From contig PMOK01000096.1 in assembly GCA_003162425.1 (NCBI GenBank), positions 8,283 to 50,822 of the forward strand: DNA of 42,540 nucleotides. Direction: 5' to 3'. Positions 15,511-23,809 of this stretch are shown here, piece by piece. The notes below the pieces were generated by a model that was given only the letters and a program-made list of their open reading frames with translations, made no database searches and was not told the origin of the DNA. Made by a program: the position numbers and the translations under genes. Source of the stretch: Bryobacterales bacterium. Its GTDB lineage: Bacteria > Acidobacteriota > Terriglobia > Bryobacterales > Bryobacteraceae. The number at the start of each line of letters is the position of its first letter. The stretch's first letter is position 1.

Positions 15511-18360
15511 GCTTAGCGTGGCTGGCTTGGATGGGCCGAAATAGATTGAGTTGAAAAGCAGCTTGTAGGTGCCGTGGGGTTGGCCGCGGAATGCGGCTTC
15601 GACGCAGAGCAGCAGCACTTTGCCTTCGCCTAGCGGAGCTTCGGCCGCGGCCACGGTGCCTTCCAGATATCCTTGTCCCCACGCCCAACCGCTTCGCAAG
15701 GGTGTCGCGTTCGGGAACCATGCGACCGGCTTGACACCTTTCAACTCGGCGTCGGGCGCCATGCGGAAGACCGGACTGTTTTCGAAGAACACGTCCGCGA
15801 CGGAGGGCATGCCGTAGGCGATGGGGTTGGTGTTGTCCACGCTTACCTGTAAGACGGAGCCGGGCACGTAGAATTTCTCGCGAGGAAGCGGATGCTCTTT
15901 GCCGTCGGCCGTTCGTTCCTCAAGGCCATTGGCGAGCGGGAGTCCCAAGAATTGAGCGAGCGCGGTTGAATCGCCGATGGTGACGATGGAGCCGCCCGCC
16001 TCCACGAATTTTCGAAGCTGGGGAACGGTTGTTTCGGCTGTGACGCGGCCGAGCATTTTGCGATACTCTTCGGGAGTGTCATCGGTGGTCGGTTGACGAT
16101 TGAATGCGGTTACGGCGCGCGGCATCGCACCGCTCGGGAAAACCAGGACGTCGAAGCGGCTGGCCAGGTCGCCCTGATCGAGCGTGGCCGGGTAGACCAC
16201 TTCAAATGGAAATTCGAACTGCTCGAAGATCCAGCGCAGCCAGCCTGAGGTCATGGACCCGCCGTATTGATCCCATAGGCCGATACGCACGGGCTTGAGT
16301 TTGATGGCTTCGCCGGAAGGACGGTGATCGACGGCTTGGACGGTGACGCCAAGCTCGGACGTAGCTTCCTGGATGACGGCGCTGGTTTCGGGGCGCGCAG
16401 GCACGAACATTGTTCCGGCGCCGACATCGCGGCCGGCCAGCGTTACGGATTTCTTGAGCCAGTATACTTCGTCACCATTCTTGAGCAGACGATTCACCAG
16501 GATGAACGCGTCGTTCTGCTGGTGATCGATCAGATAACCGGCGCTACCGGAGCCGAGAATCGCCGTGGCAGGCGCGTGCTGCAAACCGTTTACTTTTTCG
16601 AAAGGACCATCGAAAGCATCCAGGATGCGATCAAACTTCACGCCCATCTGGAACGCCAGCGTGTATCCGGTGACATCGTAAGGCGGAATGGGAGGACCGC
16701 CGGGATAACGGAAATCGTTGGGGTGATCCTGAGGTTCGAACATATCGAGAACGTGGGGGCGGAAGGCTTGCGCAGTCTTGACGACCCAGGAACCTGCTGG
16801 ATAATGTTTGCCCGCGACGTCGAAGATCGAGGTGGCGCGATGGACTGTGATACCGGTCTTGATGAGGGTGTTGATAAATTTTGTGGCGGTGGGAAAATCG
16901 GGCTGATCGGATGGCAGAATGTAGCCGCGCGGGTCGCGCAGTGCGGGATTGTGCAATTCGGACGCATAGAATTTGGCAGGAACTGCTCCGGCCGCGCGCT
17001 CCATGGCGACGGTGGGAGTTTCCAACGCGGGTGCGGCTGTTTCTCCGCCAGACGGGTTCTTCTTTTGACCTTCTTTCGACGACGCGTCAGTTTGCTTCGC
17101 AGCGGCTTCTTTCAGGGCTTCGATGCGCTTGGGCGTGACGGTCCAAGAATCCTGGCTGCCGCGCTGAATGGAATTGCGGCCCATTTGGTAAATATTGAAC
17201 AGAAAATCCTCGCGATATTTGGATGCGAGATCCAGAACGGCGCGATTCGCCGTCATTGAATATTCGATGGATTGCCGGAAATGCCAGGTCTGTGGCGGGA
17301 CAGGAAAAGGTTCATCGCCCGTTGGCAGTTGACGCTGAGGCACCAACGGAAGCTCGAAGGGCGTGGGACTCCCGATGGTTTCGGTGAGCAGCCCGACCAT
17401 GTTGTGGAAATAAGTTGTGGTTCGCAGACCGCCGTTGTACCAGGTGGAATAAGGTGCGCCGCTGCGCATCACAGTGCCGGGTTTGCCTTCGGCGACGAAG
17501 CGGCTGTGCATGGCTGAGCCCACCATTTCGATCAGCGGCGGAATCAACGGATCGAAATTGTAGTTGAAGGGATCGCGGAAAGGCGGCGCGAACATCACGG
17601 CTCCAGCCGGTCCAGTCTGATGGTGGTTGTACATGATCTGCGGAAACCACTCGATGAAAAGCTGGCGATTGATATTGGTGGATTCCTGCATGTTGGACAT
17701 GTAAAAATCGCGGTTGTTATCGTGGCCGATGTACTTCTGCCAAAGGCGCGGGATGTTCTGGAGAGAACGTTTGGTGGGCTCGACCTGGCGCATGTACCAG
17801 TTGGAAACCAGCTCCATGCCATCCGGGTTGGCATGGGTGGCGAGAATGATAACGTCGTTCAGGATGCGCACGGTTTCCGGATCGTTGCGCGACACCATTT
17901 CGTAGACGAGCTGCATCAACTGATGAGCGCCCAGTACTTCGCTGGCGTGCAATCCGCCGTCGATCCACACCACGGCCTTGCCTTCGTGCGCCAGTGCGCG
18001 CGCCTGATCGTCGGTGAGTCCTTCGGCGAGCGCGAGCCTGCGGGCGATTTCTTTGTAGCGGGCCAGGTGCTTTTGATTCTCGGGCGAAGTCAGGATGACC
18101 ATCCATTCGGGGCGGCCTTCTTCAGTCTTTCCGATCTCGACCAGCTTCATACGGTCGGACTCGGTGGCGAGTTTCTGCCACCAGGCGGTTAATTGCGTGT
18201 AGTTGGCCAGATGGTAATCGTCGCCGATGTCGAAACCGAGCGCCTCTTGGGGCGTGGTGATGTGATGGCCATTCTGCGCGGGCAGCGCGATGGCGAGCGC
18301 GAGGGCGAGAGCGCAAGCGGCGAGTTTCGACGATCGTGCGCGAGTGGCGATGGGCAGCAT
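15505..18360 (-). CDS. Secreted M14-family zinc carboxypeptidase with C-terminal GATase-like domain
   Basis: About 951 residues. ATG 18360 is preceded by AGGAG at good spacing and opens a signal peptide (MLPIATRARSSKLAACALALALAIALPAQ). Zinc ligands of the M14 fold are visible: GGLHASEVLGAHQ (H138, E141) and MYNHHQTGP (H246/H247). The substrate-anchoring NR is in HDNNRDFYM, and a candidate catalytic Glu is in GLLTETIGSP. The C-terminal third has a Rossmann/GATase-like region (DVLVFPSGAMPR, LRKFVEAGGSIVTIGDSTALAQFL) typical of the large secreted M14 proteins of acidobacteria. It presumably trims peptides outside the cell. The stop codon TAG lies in the REP-like element at 15463-15510. It is divergent from the lipoprotein gene at 18459. 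Confidence 0.92.
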   Translation of the reverse strand: MLPIATRARSSKLAACALALALAIALPAQNGHHITTPQEALGFDIGDDYHLANYTQLTAWWQKLATESDRMKLVEIGKTEEGRPEWMVILTSPENQKHLARYKEIARRLALAEGLTDDQARALAHEGKAVVWIDGGLHASEVLGAHQLMQLVYEMVSRNDPETVRILNDVIILATHANPDGMELVSNWYMRQVEPTKRSLQNIPRLWQKYIGHDNNRDFYMSNMQESTNINRQLFIEWFPQIMYNHHQTGPAGAVMFAPPFRDPFNYNFDPLIPPLIEMVGSAMHSRFVAEGKPGTVMRSGAPYSTWYNGGLRTTTYFHNMVGLLTETIGSPTPFELPLVPQRQLPTGDEPFPVPPQTWHFRQSIEYSMTANRAVLDLASKYREDFLFNIYQMGRNSIQRGSQDSWTVTPKRIEALKEAAAKQTDASSKEGQKKNPSGGETAAPALETPTVAMERAAGAVPAKFYASELHNPALRDPRGYILPSDQPDFPTATKFINTLIKTGITVHRATSIFDVAGKHYPAGSWVVKTAQAFRPHVLDMFEPQDHPNDFRYPGGPPIPPYDVTGYTLAFQMGVKFDRILDAFDGPFEKVNGLQHAPATAILGSGSAGYLIDHQQNDAFILVNRLLKNGDEVYWLKKSVTLAGRDVGAGTMFVPARPETSAVIQEATSELGVTVQAVDHRPSGEAIKLKPVRIGLWDQYGGSMTSGWLRWIFEQFEFPFEVVYPATLDQGDLASRFDVLVFPSGAMPRAVTAFNRQPTTDDTPEEYRKMLGRVTAETTVPQLRKFVEAGGSIVTIGDSTALAQFLGLPLANGLEERTADGKEHPLPREKFYVPGSVLQVSVDNTNPIAYGMPSVADVFFENSPVFRMAPDAELKGVKPVAWFPNATPLRSGWAWGQGYLEGTVAAAEAPLGEGKVLLLCVEAAFRGQPHGTYKLLFNSIYFGPSKPATLSP

Positions 18361-18395
18361 CCGGTTCTCCTGTCCTGTCATGATAGCGGTTTCAG

Positions 18396-18443
18396 GCGTT
18401 CACAAGATTGTGAACGCGGCACGCATGATTGCGTGCGCTACGG
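18396..18443 (+). repeat. REP-like element, family A (single 48-base unit)
   Basis: Same two-hairpin unit as at 15463-15510, with compensatory changes that keep both stems (arms GTTCACAA/TTGTGAAC and GCACGCA/TGCGTGC), ending CTACGG. It fills the divergent spacer between the M14 peptidase and the lipoprotein gene and overlaps the putative -35 region of the latter. Confidence 0.85.
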
Positions 18444-18451
18444 GTTATACT
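18423..18451 (+). promoter_or_regulatory. Putative promoter of the lipoprotein gene
   Basis: TATACT (18446-18451), preceded by TT, is a good -10 element, and GCATGA lies 17 bases upstream inside the REP-like unit. The distance to ATG 18459 would leave almost no leader. The same pair with the same spacing occurs upstream of the 19289 gene. The -35 match is poor, so confidence is low. Confidence 0.35.
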
Positions 18452-18458
18452 GCGGATC

Positions 18459-18923
18459 ATGCGTCTTGTGCTTGCTGCTTTGGCCGTGTTGTTGAGCTCC
18501 TGTGGGTCGCAGCCGAAGCCTGCCGCGGAGGCAGCGAAGAAGGCTGAGGCGCCGAAACCCTCCGATGAATCGCAACGATTCGCCACCGCGAACCTGGTGG
18601 AGACAAAAGTGGTGGACAAAGAATTGATGGGCAAGCCGTTCATGCCGGGCGGTACGCTGGCGCGATATAAGAAGGGCAAGAAAGAATACGAGATGTTTGT
18701 GGCGAAGCTACCCACCGCAACGGACGCAGCCATTCTGCTGCCGGATTGGCGTAAGGCGCTTACGGATTCGAAGCTGGTGCCGTCGTTCGGTGGATACTTC
18801 GGCCAGGATGCGGGGCGGCCGGTGTTTGTGTTTGCGAAGGGCGCTTGGATCGCGGGCATCGCGGGGCTGCCGGAGAAGGAGGCGGATATGGAAGCGCGGA
18901 CGTTGGCGGCGCATCTGGATTGA
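18459..18923 (+). CDS. Small predicted lipoprotein of unknown function
   Basis: About 154 residues starting at ATG 18459. MRLVLAALAVLLSSC is a lipoprotein signal with lipobox LSSC and Cys15 as the lipid-bearing residue. A charged Ala/Lys/Pro linker (PKPAAEAAKKAEAPKPS) follows, then a compact domain with the segments FMPGGTLARYKKGKKEYEMFVAKLPT, AAILLPDWRKAL, GGYFGQDAGRPVFVFAKGAWIAGIAGLPEKEAD. I do not recognise the family. A single small domain after the linker suggests an exposed envelope protein. It is divergent from the secreted M14 carboxypeptidase, with a REP-like element between the two starts. Confidence 0.8.
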   Translation: MRLVLAALAVLLSSCGSQPKPAAEAAKKAEAPKPSDESQRFATANLVETKVVDKELMGKPFMPGGTLARYKKGKKEYEMFVAKLPTATDAAILLPDWRKALTDSKLVPSFGGYFGQDAGRPVFVFAKGAWIAGIAGLPEKEADMEARTLAAHLD

Positions 18924-19056
18924 GGATCGTTGAAAGTGGGGCGATCGTTGCGCTTGCTTCCGCGCGCGGCTCGGAGAAAGAATACGTCGCACTTCGGGGG
19001 TGTGGCCGAGCCGCGACCGCAAGGAAGCGAAACAAAATTCGTGTTCTAGAGTGAGC

Positions 19057-19224
19057 TTAGTTTGTAAGCCACTGTTGCATCCGCTGGCGCACTTCTTCCG
19101 CGGGCACAACCCGGCCCTCATCAGCAGCCTTGATGCCACGATCAATTGCTGCTAGCGTTGCTTCGTCCTCTTCGTCAAGGATCGAGGAAGCGTCCTCAAC
19201 AACCGGCTTCTTCGAATCAGCCAT
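19057..19224 (-). CDS. Small antitoxin-like protein (55 aa), apparently without a toxin
   Basis: A 55-residue frame from ATG 19224 to TAA 19057. It reads MADSKKPVVEDASSI, then an acidic helix (LDEEDEATLAAIDRGIKAAD), then EGRVVPAEEVRQRMQQW. The pattern 'AIDRGIKAADEGRVVPAEEVRxxxxxW' is characteristic of the C-terminal toxin-wrapping part of RelB/ParD-like antitoxins and related addiction proteins. Antitoxins of this kind usually overlap or precede a RelE/ParE toxin gene. The 130 bases downstream hold no such frame, so it looks like an orphan, possibly paired elsewhere. AGG lies seven bases before the ATG. The gene lies between the lipoprotein and the Asp-box protein, on the opposite strand to both. 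Confidence 0.68.
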   Translation of the reverse strand: MADSKKPVVEDASSILDEEDEATLAAIDRGIKAADEGRVVPAEEVRQRMQQWLTN

Positions 19225-19239
19225 ACCTAAGGATAGCTC

Positions 19240-19268
19240 GCATGAATGATCGGTGCATTCGGTATACT
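19240..19268 (+). promoter_or_regulatory. Putative promoter of the Asp-box propeller gene
   Basis: TATACT (19263-19268) with GCATGA exactly 17 bases upstream (19240-19245). The ribosome site GAGGGG follows at about 19274-19279, before TTG 19289. The spacing matches the putative promoter at 18423-18451. There is no transcript evidence. Confidence 0.35.
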
Positions 19269-19288
19269 TCGGCGAGGGGACTAACGAC

Positions 19289-22200
19289 TTGAAACGGTTG
19301 GGTTTGGTTCTGGTGGCGGCGGCATCGATAGCATGTGCCGAATCCTACGATGCGAAGATGTTCGGCGAGATGCGGTGGCGATCGATCGGGCCGCTTCGAG
19401 GCGGGCGCACGCGAGCGTCGGCGGGAGTGCCGGGTCAGCCGAATGTTTTCTACATTGGCGCGGTGAACGGCGGCGTGTGGAAGACCAACGATTATGGGCG
19501 CACCTGGACGCCGATCTTTGATGATCAGCCGACCGGATCGATTGGGGCGATCGCGATTGCGCCGTCCGATCCGAACATTATTTACGTCGGGAGCGGCGAA
19601 GGTTTGCAGCGTCCTGACCTTTCGGTAGGCGACGGGATTTACAAATCCACGGACGCCGGAAAGACGTGGACGCACCTCGGCCTTCGCAACGGGCAGCAGA
19701 TTCCGCAGATTGCTGTCGATCCGCGCGATCCAAGCCGGTTGTTCGTCGCGGTGCTCGGCCATCCTTACGGGCCTAACGAAGAGCGCGGCATCTTTCGGTC
19801 CATCGATGGCGGGCAGACATTCGAGAAGGTTCTATATAAGGATGAGAACACGGGCGGCAACGATGTGGAACTGGACCCATCGAATCCCGATATTGTCTAC
19901 GCGGCGATGTGGGAAGCGCGGGAGGGTCCGTGGGAGAACGGGGCGTGGAGCGGGACGGGCGGAGGTATTTTCAAATCCACGGACGGGGGCAAGACGTGGA
20001 GTCAGTTGACTAAGGGCCTTCCGCAAGAAGGCGTGGTGCAGGCTAATCTTGCGATTGCGCCCAGCAATTCAAAGCGTATTTATGCCGCCATTGCGACTTC
20101 GCGTGGTACGGCAATCTATCGATCGGATGACGCGGGCGAGAACTGGTCGCAGGCGACCACCGATTCCCGGCCGGCGGCACGAATCGGCGGCGGCGATTGC
20201 CCGATGCTCGCGGTGGATCCAAAGAATCCGGACACAGTTTATAGCGCGAGCGTGGTGACTTGGAAATCCATGGACGCGGGCAAGACTTGGACTGGAATTC
20301 GGGGCGCGCCGGGCGGCGACGATTATCAAAAGATCTGGATCAACCCGGAGTATCCGAACATTCTGTTGATTGTGAGCGATCAAGGCGCCATCATCACAGT
20401 CAACGGCGGTGAGACGTGGAGCTCCTGGTACAACCAGCCGACCGCGCAAATGTATCACGCCGCGGCCGACAATGCGTTTCCGTATCGCGTTTGCGGCGGA
20501 CAGCAGGAGAGCGGGTCGGCGTGCGTGGCCAGCCGCGGCAACGATGGCGAGATCACTTTTCGCGAATGGCACTCGGTGGGCGTGGAAGAATACGGCTACG
20601 CGGCGCCCGATCCGCTGGATCCGGACATGGTGTATGGCGGCAAGCTGACGCGCTTCGATCGACGCACCGGGCAGGTGGAGAATATTGCACCGAAGCCAAT
20701 CCGGCCGGGGGATTTTCGAGCGCTCCGCACGGCACCGGTAATGTTTTCGCCTATCGATCCGCACGTACTTTATTTCGCGGCCAATACACTGTGGAAGACA
20801 CGCGACGGAGGGCGCAATTGGCAGGAGATCAGTCCTGACCTTACGCGCAAAACCTGGGAGGCGCCCGCGAACATCGGGAAGTATCGCGATACACCCACGG
20901 CCAAGCCAACGCAGCGCGGCGTGATTTATGCGCTGGCGCCGTCACCGCTGGACATCAATCGCATTTGGGCAGGCACGGATGACGGGCTGATTCACGTGAC
21001 CGTGGATGGGGGGAGCCACTGGCAGGACGTGACGCCGCCGCAGCTGGTCGCGTTCGCGAAGGTTTCTATTCTGGACGCTAGTCACTTTGATGCGCAGACC
21101 GTTTACGCTGCGATTAATACGCTCCGGCTGGATGACATGCGGCCGCACATCCTGCGCACGCGTGATGGCGGCAAGACGTGGGTGGAGATCGTGAATGGAA
21201 TCCCGGATGGCGCACCCGTGGATGTGGTGCGCGAGGACCCCAAGCGTAAAGGACTGCTGTACGCAGGAACTGAACGCCAGGTCTACGTATCGTTCGACGA
21301 TGGCGACCACTGGCAATCGTTACGATTGAACATGCCGGCGACGTCCATCCGCGATCTGATCATCAAAGATGACGACATTGTTGTTGCGACGCATAGCCGC
21401 GGGTTCTGGATACTGGATGACGTCACGCCGCTGCGACAGCTCACGCCGGTGGTGACTAGCGCAGATGCGTTTTTGTTCCGGCCCGAGACCGCGATTCGCG
21501 TGCGATGGGACATGAATACCGACACTCCGTTGCCGCCCGATGAGCCAGCCGGGCAGAATCCGCCAGATGGCGCGATTTTGGATTATGCGTTGGGGCCGTC
21601 GGCGTCCGGTGCGGTGACGCTCGAAGTTTCGGATGGAGCGGGTAAGTTGGTGCGCCGTTACTCGAGCGACGATCCTGTGGAACCGGTGGATCTCAACACG
21701 CTTGCGATTCCGGCGTATTGGGTGCGGCCGGCGCATCCACTATCGAATGCTCCCGGCATGCATCGGTTTCTGTGGGACATGCGTTTTACGCCGGTGCGTG
21801 AAGGACGGGCGAATTTTGGGATGCAGGCCATCTATCACGATACGCCCGCGGCCAATGAGGCGCCATGGGTGATGCCCGGCGGTTACACGGTGAAGCTTAC
21901 GGTCAACGGAAAAAGCTATACGCAGCCTTTAGAAGTGAAGATGGATCCACGCGTCCAGACATCGCTGGCCGATCTTACTCAACAATTCACATTGTCCAAG
22001 CAGCTCTACGACGACATTTTGGAAGCTTCGAAATGCGCTGAAGAGGCACGTGCGCTCCGCAAACAAGTGGAGCAGTTGCGGGAGCGCGCCGGGCAGAGTG
22101 CGACCGCCGATGCGGTGGACGCGTTCGATAAGAAAGTGGTGGCGATCGCGGGTGGCGGCGGGCGAGGTGGTGGTGGGCGCTTTGCTCCTGGCGGTGGACC

Positions 22201-22414
22201 GGACACTCTGGCGAGTGTCCAGGGTGCGCTGTCCAACCTGCTGCGGTTGATGCAAGGCGCGGATGTGGCGCCGACTCCGCAAGTGGTGGCTGCGGCGGAG
22301 GATCGGCGGAAAGCGTTGGCTGCGCTGATGGAACGCTGGAGATCGTTGAAGCAGGCTGCGGCTACGGTCAACGCTCAGTTAAAGCAGGCAGGGTTGCCGG
22401 AATTGAAGTTGTAG
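19289..22414 (+). CDS. Secreted Asp-box (VPS10/BNR-type) beta-propeller protein
   Basis: About 1041 residues. I place the start at TTG 19289: it follows GAGGGG at suitable spacing and opens a signal peptide (KRLGLVLVAAASIACAES); the GTG 36 bases earlier would put charged residues first. At least ten Asp-box motifs (S/T-x-D-x-G-x-x-W/F) are visible, for example KTNDYGRTWTPI, KSTDAGKTWTHL, KSTDGGKTWSQL, KSMDAGKTWTGI and RTRDGGKTWVEI. They fit the double propeller of sortilin/VPS10-like bacterial proteins. The C-terminal part has a beta-rich domain (GAVTLEVSDGAGKLVRRY, HRFLWDMRFTPV, YTVKLTVNGKSYTQPLEVKMDPRV), then a helical region broken by a glycine-rich run near 22150-22200. Members are often annotated as glycosyl hydrolases or photosystem-stability-like proteins without biochemical proof; I would not assign an activity. 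Confidence 0.87.
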   Translation: MKRLGLVLVAAASIACAESYDAKMFGEMRWRSIGPLRGGRTRASAGVPGQPNVFYIGAVNGGVWKTNDYGRTWTPIFDDQPTGSIGAIAIAPSDPNIIYVGSGEGLQRPDLSVGDGIYKSTDAGKTWTHLGLRNGQQIPQIAVDPRDPSRLFVAVLGHPYGPNEERGIFRSIDGGQTFEKVLYKDENTGGNDVELDPSNPDIVYAAMWEAREGPWENGAWSGTGGGIFKSTDGGKTWSQLTKGLPQEGVVQANLAIAPSNSKRIYAAIATSRGTAIYRSDDAGENWSQATTDSRPAARIGGGDCPMLAVDPKNPDTVYSASVVTWKSMDAGKTWTGIRGAPGGDDYQKIWINPEYPNILLIVSDQGAIITVNGGETWSSWYNQPTAQMYHAAADNAFPYRVCGGQQESGSACVASRGNDGEITFREWHSVGVEEYGYAAPDPLDPDMVYGGKLTRFDRRTGQVENIAPKPIRPGDFRALRTAPVMFSPIDPHVLYFAANTLWKTRDGGRNWQEISPDLTRKTWEAPANIGKYRDTPTAKPTQRGVIYALAPSPLDINRIWAGTDDGLIHVTVDGGSHWQDVTPPQLVAFAKVSILDASHFDAQTVYAAINTLRLDDMRPHILRTRDGGKTWVEIVNGIPDGAPVDVVREDPKRKGLLYAGTERQVYVSFDDGDHWQSLRLNMPATSIRDLIIKDDDIVVATHSRGFWILDDVTPLRQLTPVVTSADAFLFRPETAIRVRWDMNTDTPLPPDEPAGQNPPDGAILDYALGPSASGAVTLEVSDGAGKLVRRYSSDDPVEPVDLNTLAIPAYWVRPAHPLSNAPGMHRFLWDMRFTPVREGRANFGMQAIYHDTPAANEAPWVMPGGYTVKLTVNGKSYTQPLEVKMDPRVQTSLADLTQQFTLSKQLYDDILEASKCAEEARALRKQVEQLRERAGQSATADAVDAFDKKVVAIAGGGGRGGGGRFAPGGGPDTLASVQGALSNLLRLMQGADVAPTPQVVAAAEDRRKALAALMERWRSLKQAAATVNAQLKQAGLPELKL

Positions 22415-22497
22415 CAACCCGGGCCGGTTCGCATTGCCCGACAACCGACTCGGTTGAAGACGCCCGTCCAGAAATATTGATTCTACGGGACCCACTC

Positions 22498-22611
22498 GTA
22501 GCGCACGCACTCGTGCGTGCCGTGTTCGCGCTCTTGCGAACACCCGTGACGACCGAATCCCAGGCGTTCACACGAGTGTGAACGCGGCACGCAGGAGTGC
22601 GTGCGCTACGG
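22498..22611. repeat. REP-like element, family A, inverted pair
   Basis: Two family A units face each other: a minus-oriented unit beginning GTAGCGCACGCAC at 22498, and a plus-oriented 48-base unit at 22564-22611 ending CTACGG. About 20 unrelated bases separate them. The pair lies between the convergent Asp-box protein and the propeller gene ending at 22621. The 80 bases before it hold a short perfect stem (CAACCGA/TCGGTTG at 22442-22456) without a T run and nothing else I recognise. Confidence 0.88.
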
Positions 22612-22620
22612 TAAGAGGTG

Positions 22621-23724
22621 CTAAAAGATTGGAGGGAGTTGAAAGATCTCCAGAGTGTTTGCGTCGTCATCGACGGCGGCGAACCGGAATCCTTCGAAGC
22701 CGAAACCGATCGCGAGCCCGAAGGCGCCGCCGCCAGGGCCGGGGTCCACTTGGAACTGGGACACAAACTGGCCGGACGGTGTGAATTCCACTAGCAGATT
22801 TTGGGTCCCGGCCGGACCCGGATTCACCGCGTCTCCATTGGCCGTAATGAGGTGCCCATTCGGCGCCAGCACTAAGCCTAGCGGCCCGTGCAGATGCGTG
22901 CTGTCTTGATAGATTACCTTTCCTGTGCCGTTGTCCTTATTTGTAAACAGGGGGTGCGAGATGGCGAAAATTTCGTTGTCGCCCGTGGAGGCAACATACA
23001 GCACATCATGGAAGAGATCGTAGGCGAGCCCGGTGGGACCAACTACTAGAGCCGCTGGATCGGTGCGATGTACATAGCCGGATGCGATCTGAGTTTTTCT
23101 GTTCACGGTGAACGTGTCGCCGTCGAAGTCCATGGACACATCCAGCCGCGTGACGGTTCCGCTCAAGACGTTGGAGACGAATATCTGGGCAAAGAAACCT
23201 TCGTCAACCACCGTGAGATCCCAAGGTCCCGCGAGAAGCGTGGGATCGGAGAGAGTCTTGACAAGCTTCCCGTGCTTGTTTATCACAAGCAGCGAGGTTG
23301 GCCCGATTGTGGATCCGTTGTCCGTGGTTGGCAAGTTGCCCCCCAGGACGAATCCGCGGCTTAGTACACCCAAAGCCGTGGTCAATCCGAGTCCGGGATT
23401 GCCCTGGAAGAAAACGGATAATTGACCGGTTTTCGATATCTTAACGATGGTTGTGCCTGTACCTTGAAAGTTTGCAGAGCCGTTGAAATTTGAGACCAGG
23501 ATGTCGCCCGGCTCGAGCAGGCCGCCTGGAGCGATGAAGTTGGGTACGAATGCAACACCGTAAGGATTTTGGTCGCCGTTAGACGGAACGGTTGGCACAA
23601 TCCTCTCAGGACTGGTTGGCAGTTGCCCGAGGATGGAACCGTTCTGGCCGTGCTTATCGTCAGCGTTTGCCACCTCAGATAACAGGAGTGCTGAGAGCGC
23701 GATGGTGGTGATTCCGAGTTTCAT
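22621..23724 (-). CDS. Secreted NHL-like beta-propeller protein
   Basis: 367 residues with a signal peptide (MKLGITTIALSALLLSEVANA); AAAGG lies just upstream of ATG 23724. The body consists of strand-turn units typical of NHL/six-bladed propellers: NPYGVAFVPN, GDILVSNFNGS, TTIVKISKTGQLSVFF, SLLVINKHGKLVKTL, GLAYDLFHDVLYVASTGDNEIFAI, GLVLAPNGHLITANGD, NLLVEFTPSGQFVSQF and GLAIGFG. No catalytic motif is apparent and I cannot name a ligand. Such proteins are commonly exported and of unknown role in acidobacteria. It lies downstream of the ADOP permease on the same strand with about 85 bases between them, so co-transcription is possible but not required. Confidence 0.78.
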   Translation of the reverse strand: MKLGITTIALSALLLSEVANADDKHGQNGSILGQLPTSPERIVPTVPSNGDQNPYGVAFVPNFIAPGGLLEPGDILVSNFNGSANFQGTGTTIVKISKTGQLSVFFQGNPGLGLTTALGVLSRGFVLGGNLPTTDNGSTIGPTSLLVINKHGKLVKTLSDPTLLAGPWDLTVVDEGFFAQIFVSNVLSGTVTRLDVSMDFDGDTFTVNRKTQIASGYVHRTDPAALVVGPTGLAYDLFHDVLYVASTGDNEIFAISHPLFTNKDNGTGKVIYQDSTHLHGPLGLVLAPNGHLITANGDAVNPGPAGTQNLLVEFTPSGQFVSQFQVDPGPGGGAFGLAIGFGFEGFRFAAVDDDANTLEIFQLPPIF

Positions 23725-23809
23725 TTATTTGCCTTTCACATGCATCCTCGCACCTGGACGCTAAAATCAGGTGAGGAAATTGTGAAACCTTTGTAAAAAA
23801 GAGAGCGGG

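Noticed and set aside
18924..19056. Toxin partner for the antitoxin-like gene
   Set aside because: No RelE/ParE-like frame on the same strand; the stretch has a GCCGAGCCGCGACCGCAAGG phrase but no coding signal I can defend.
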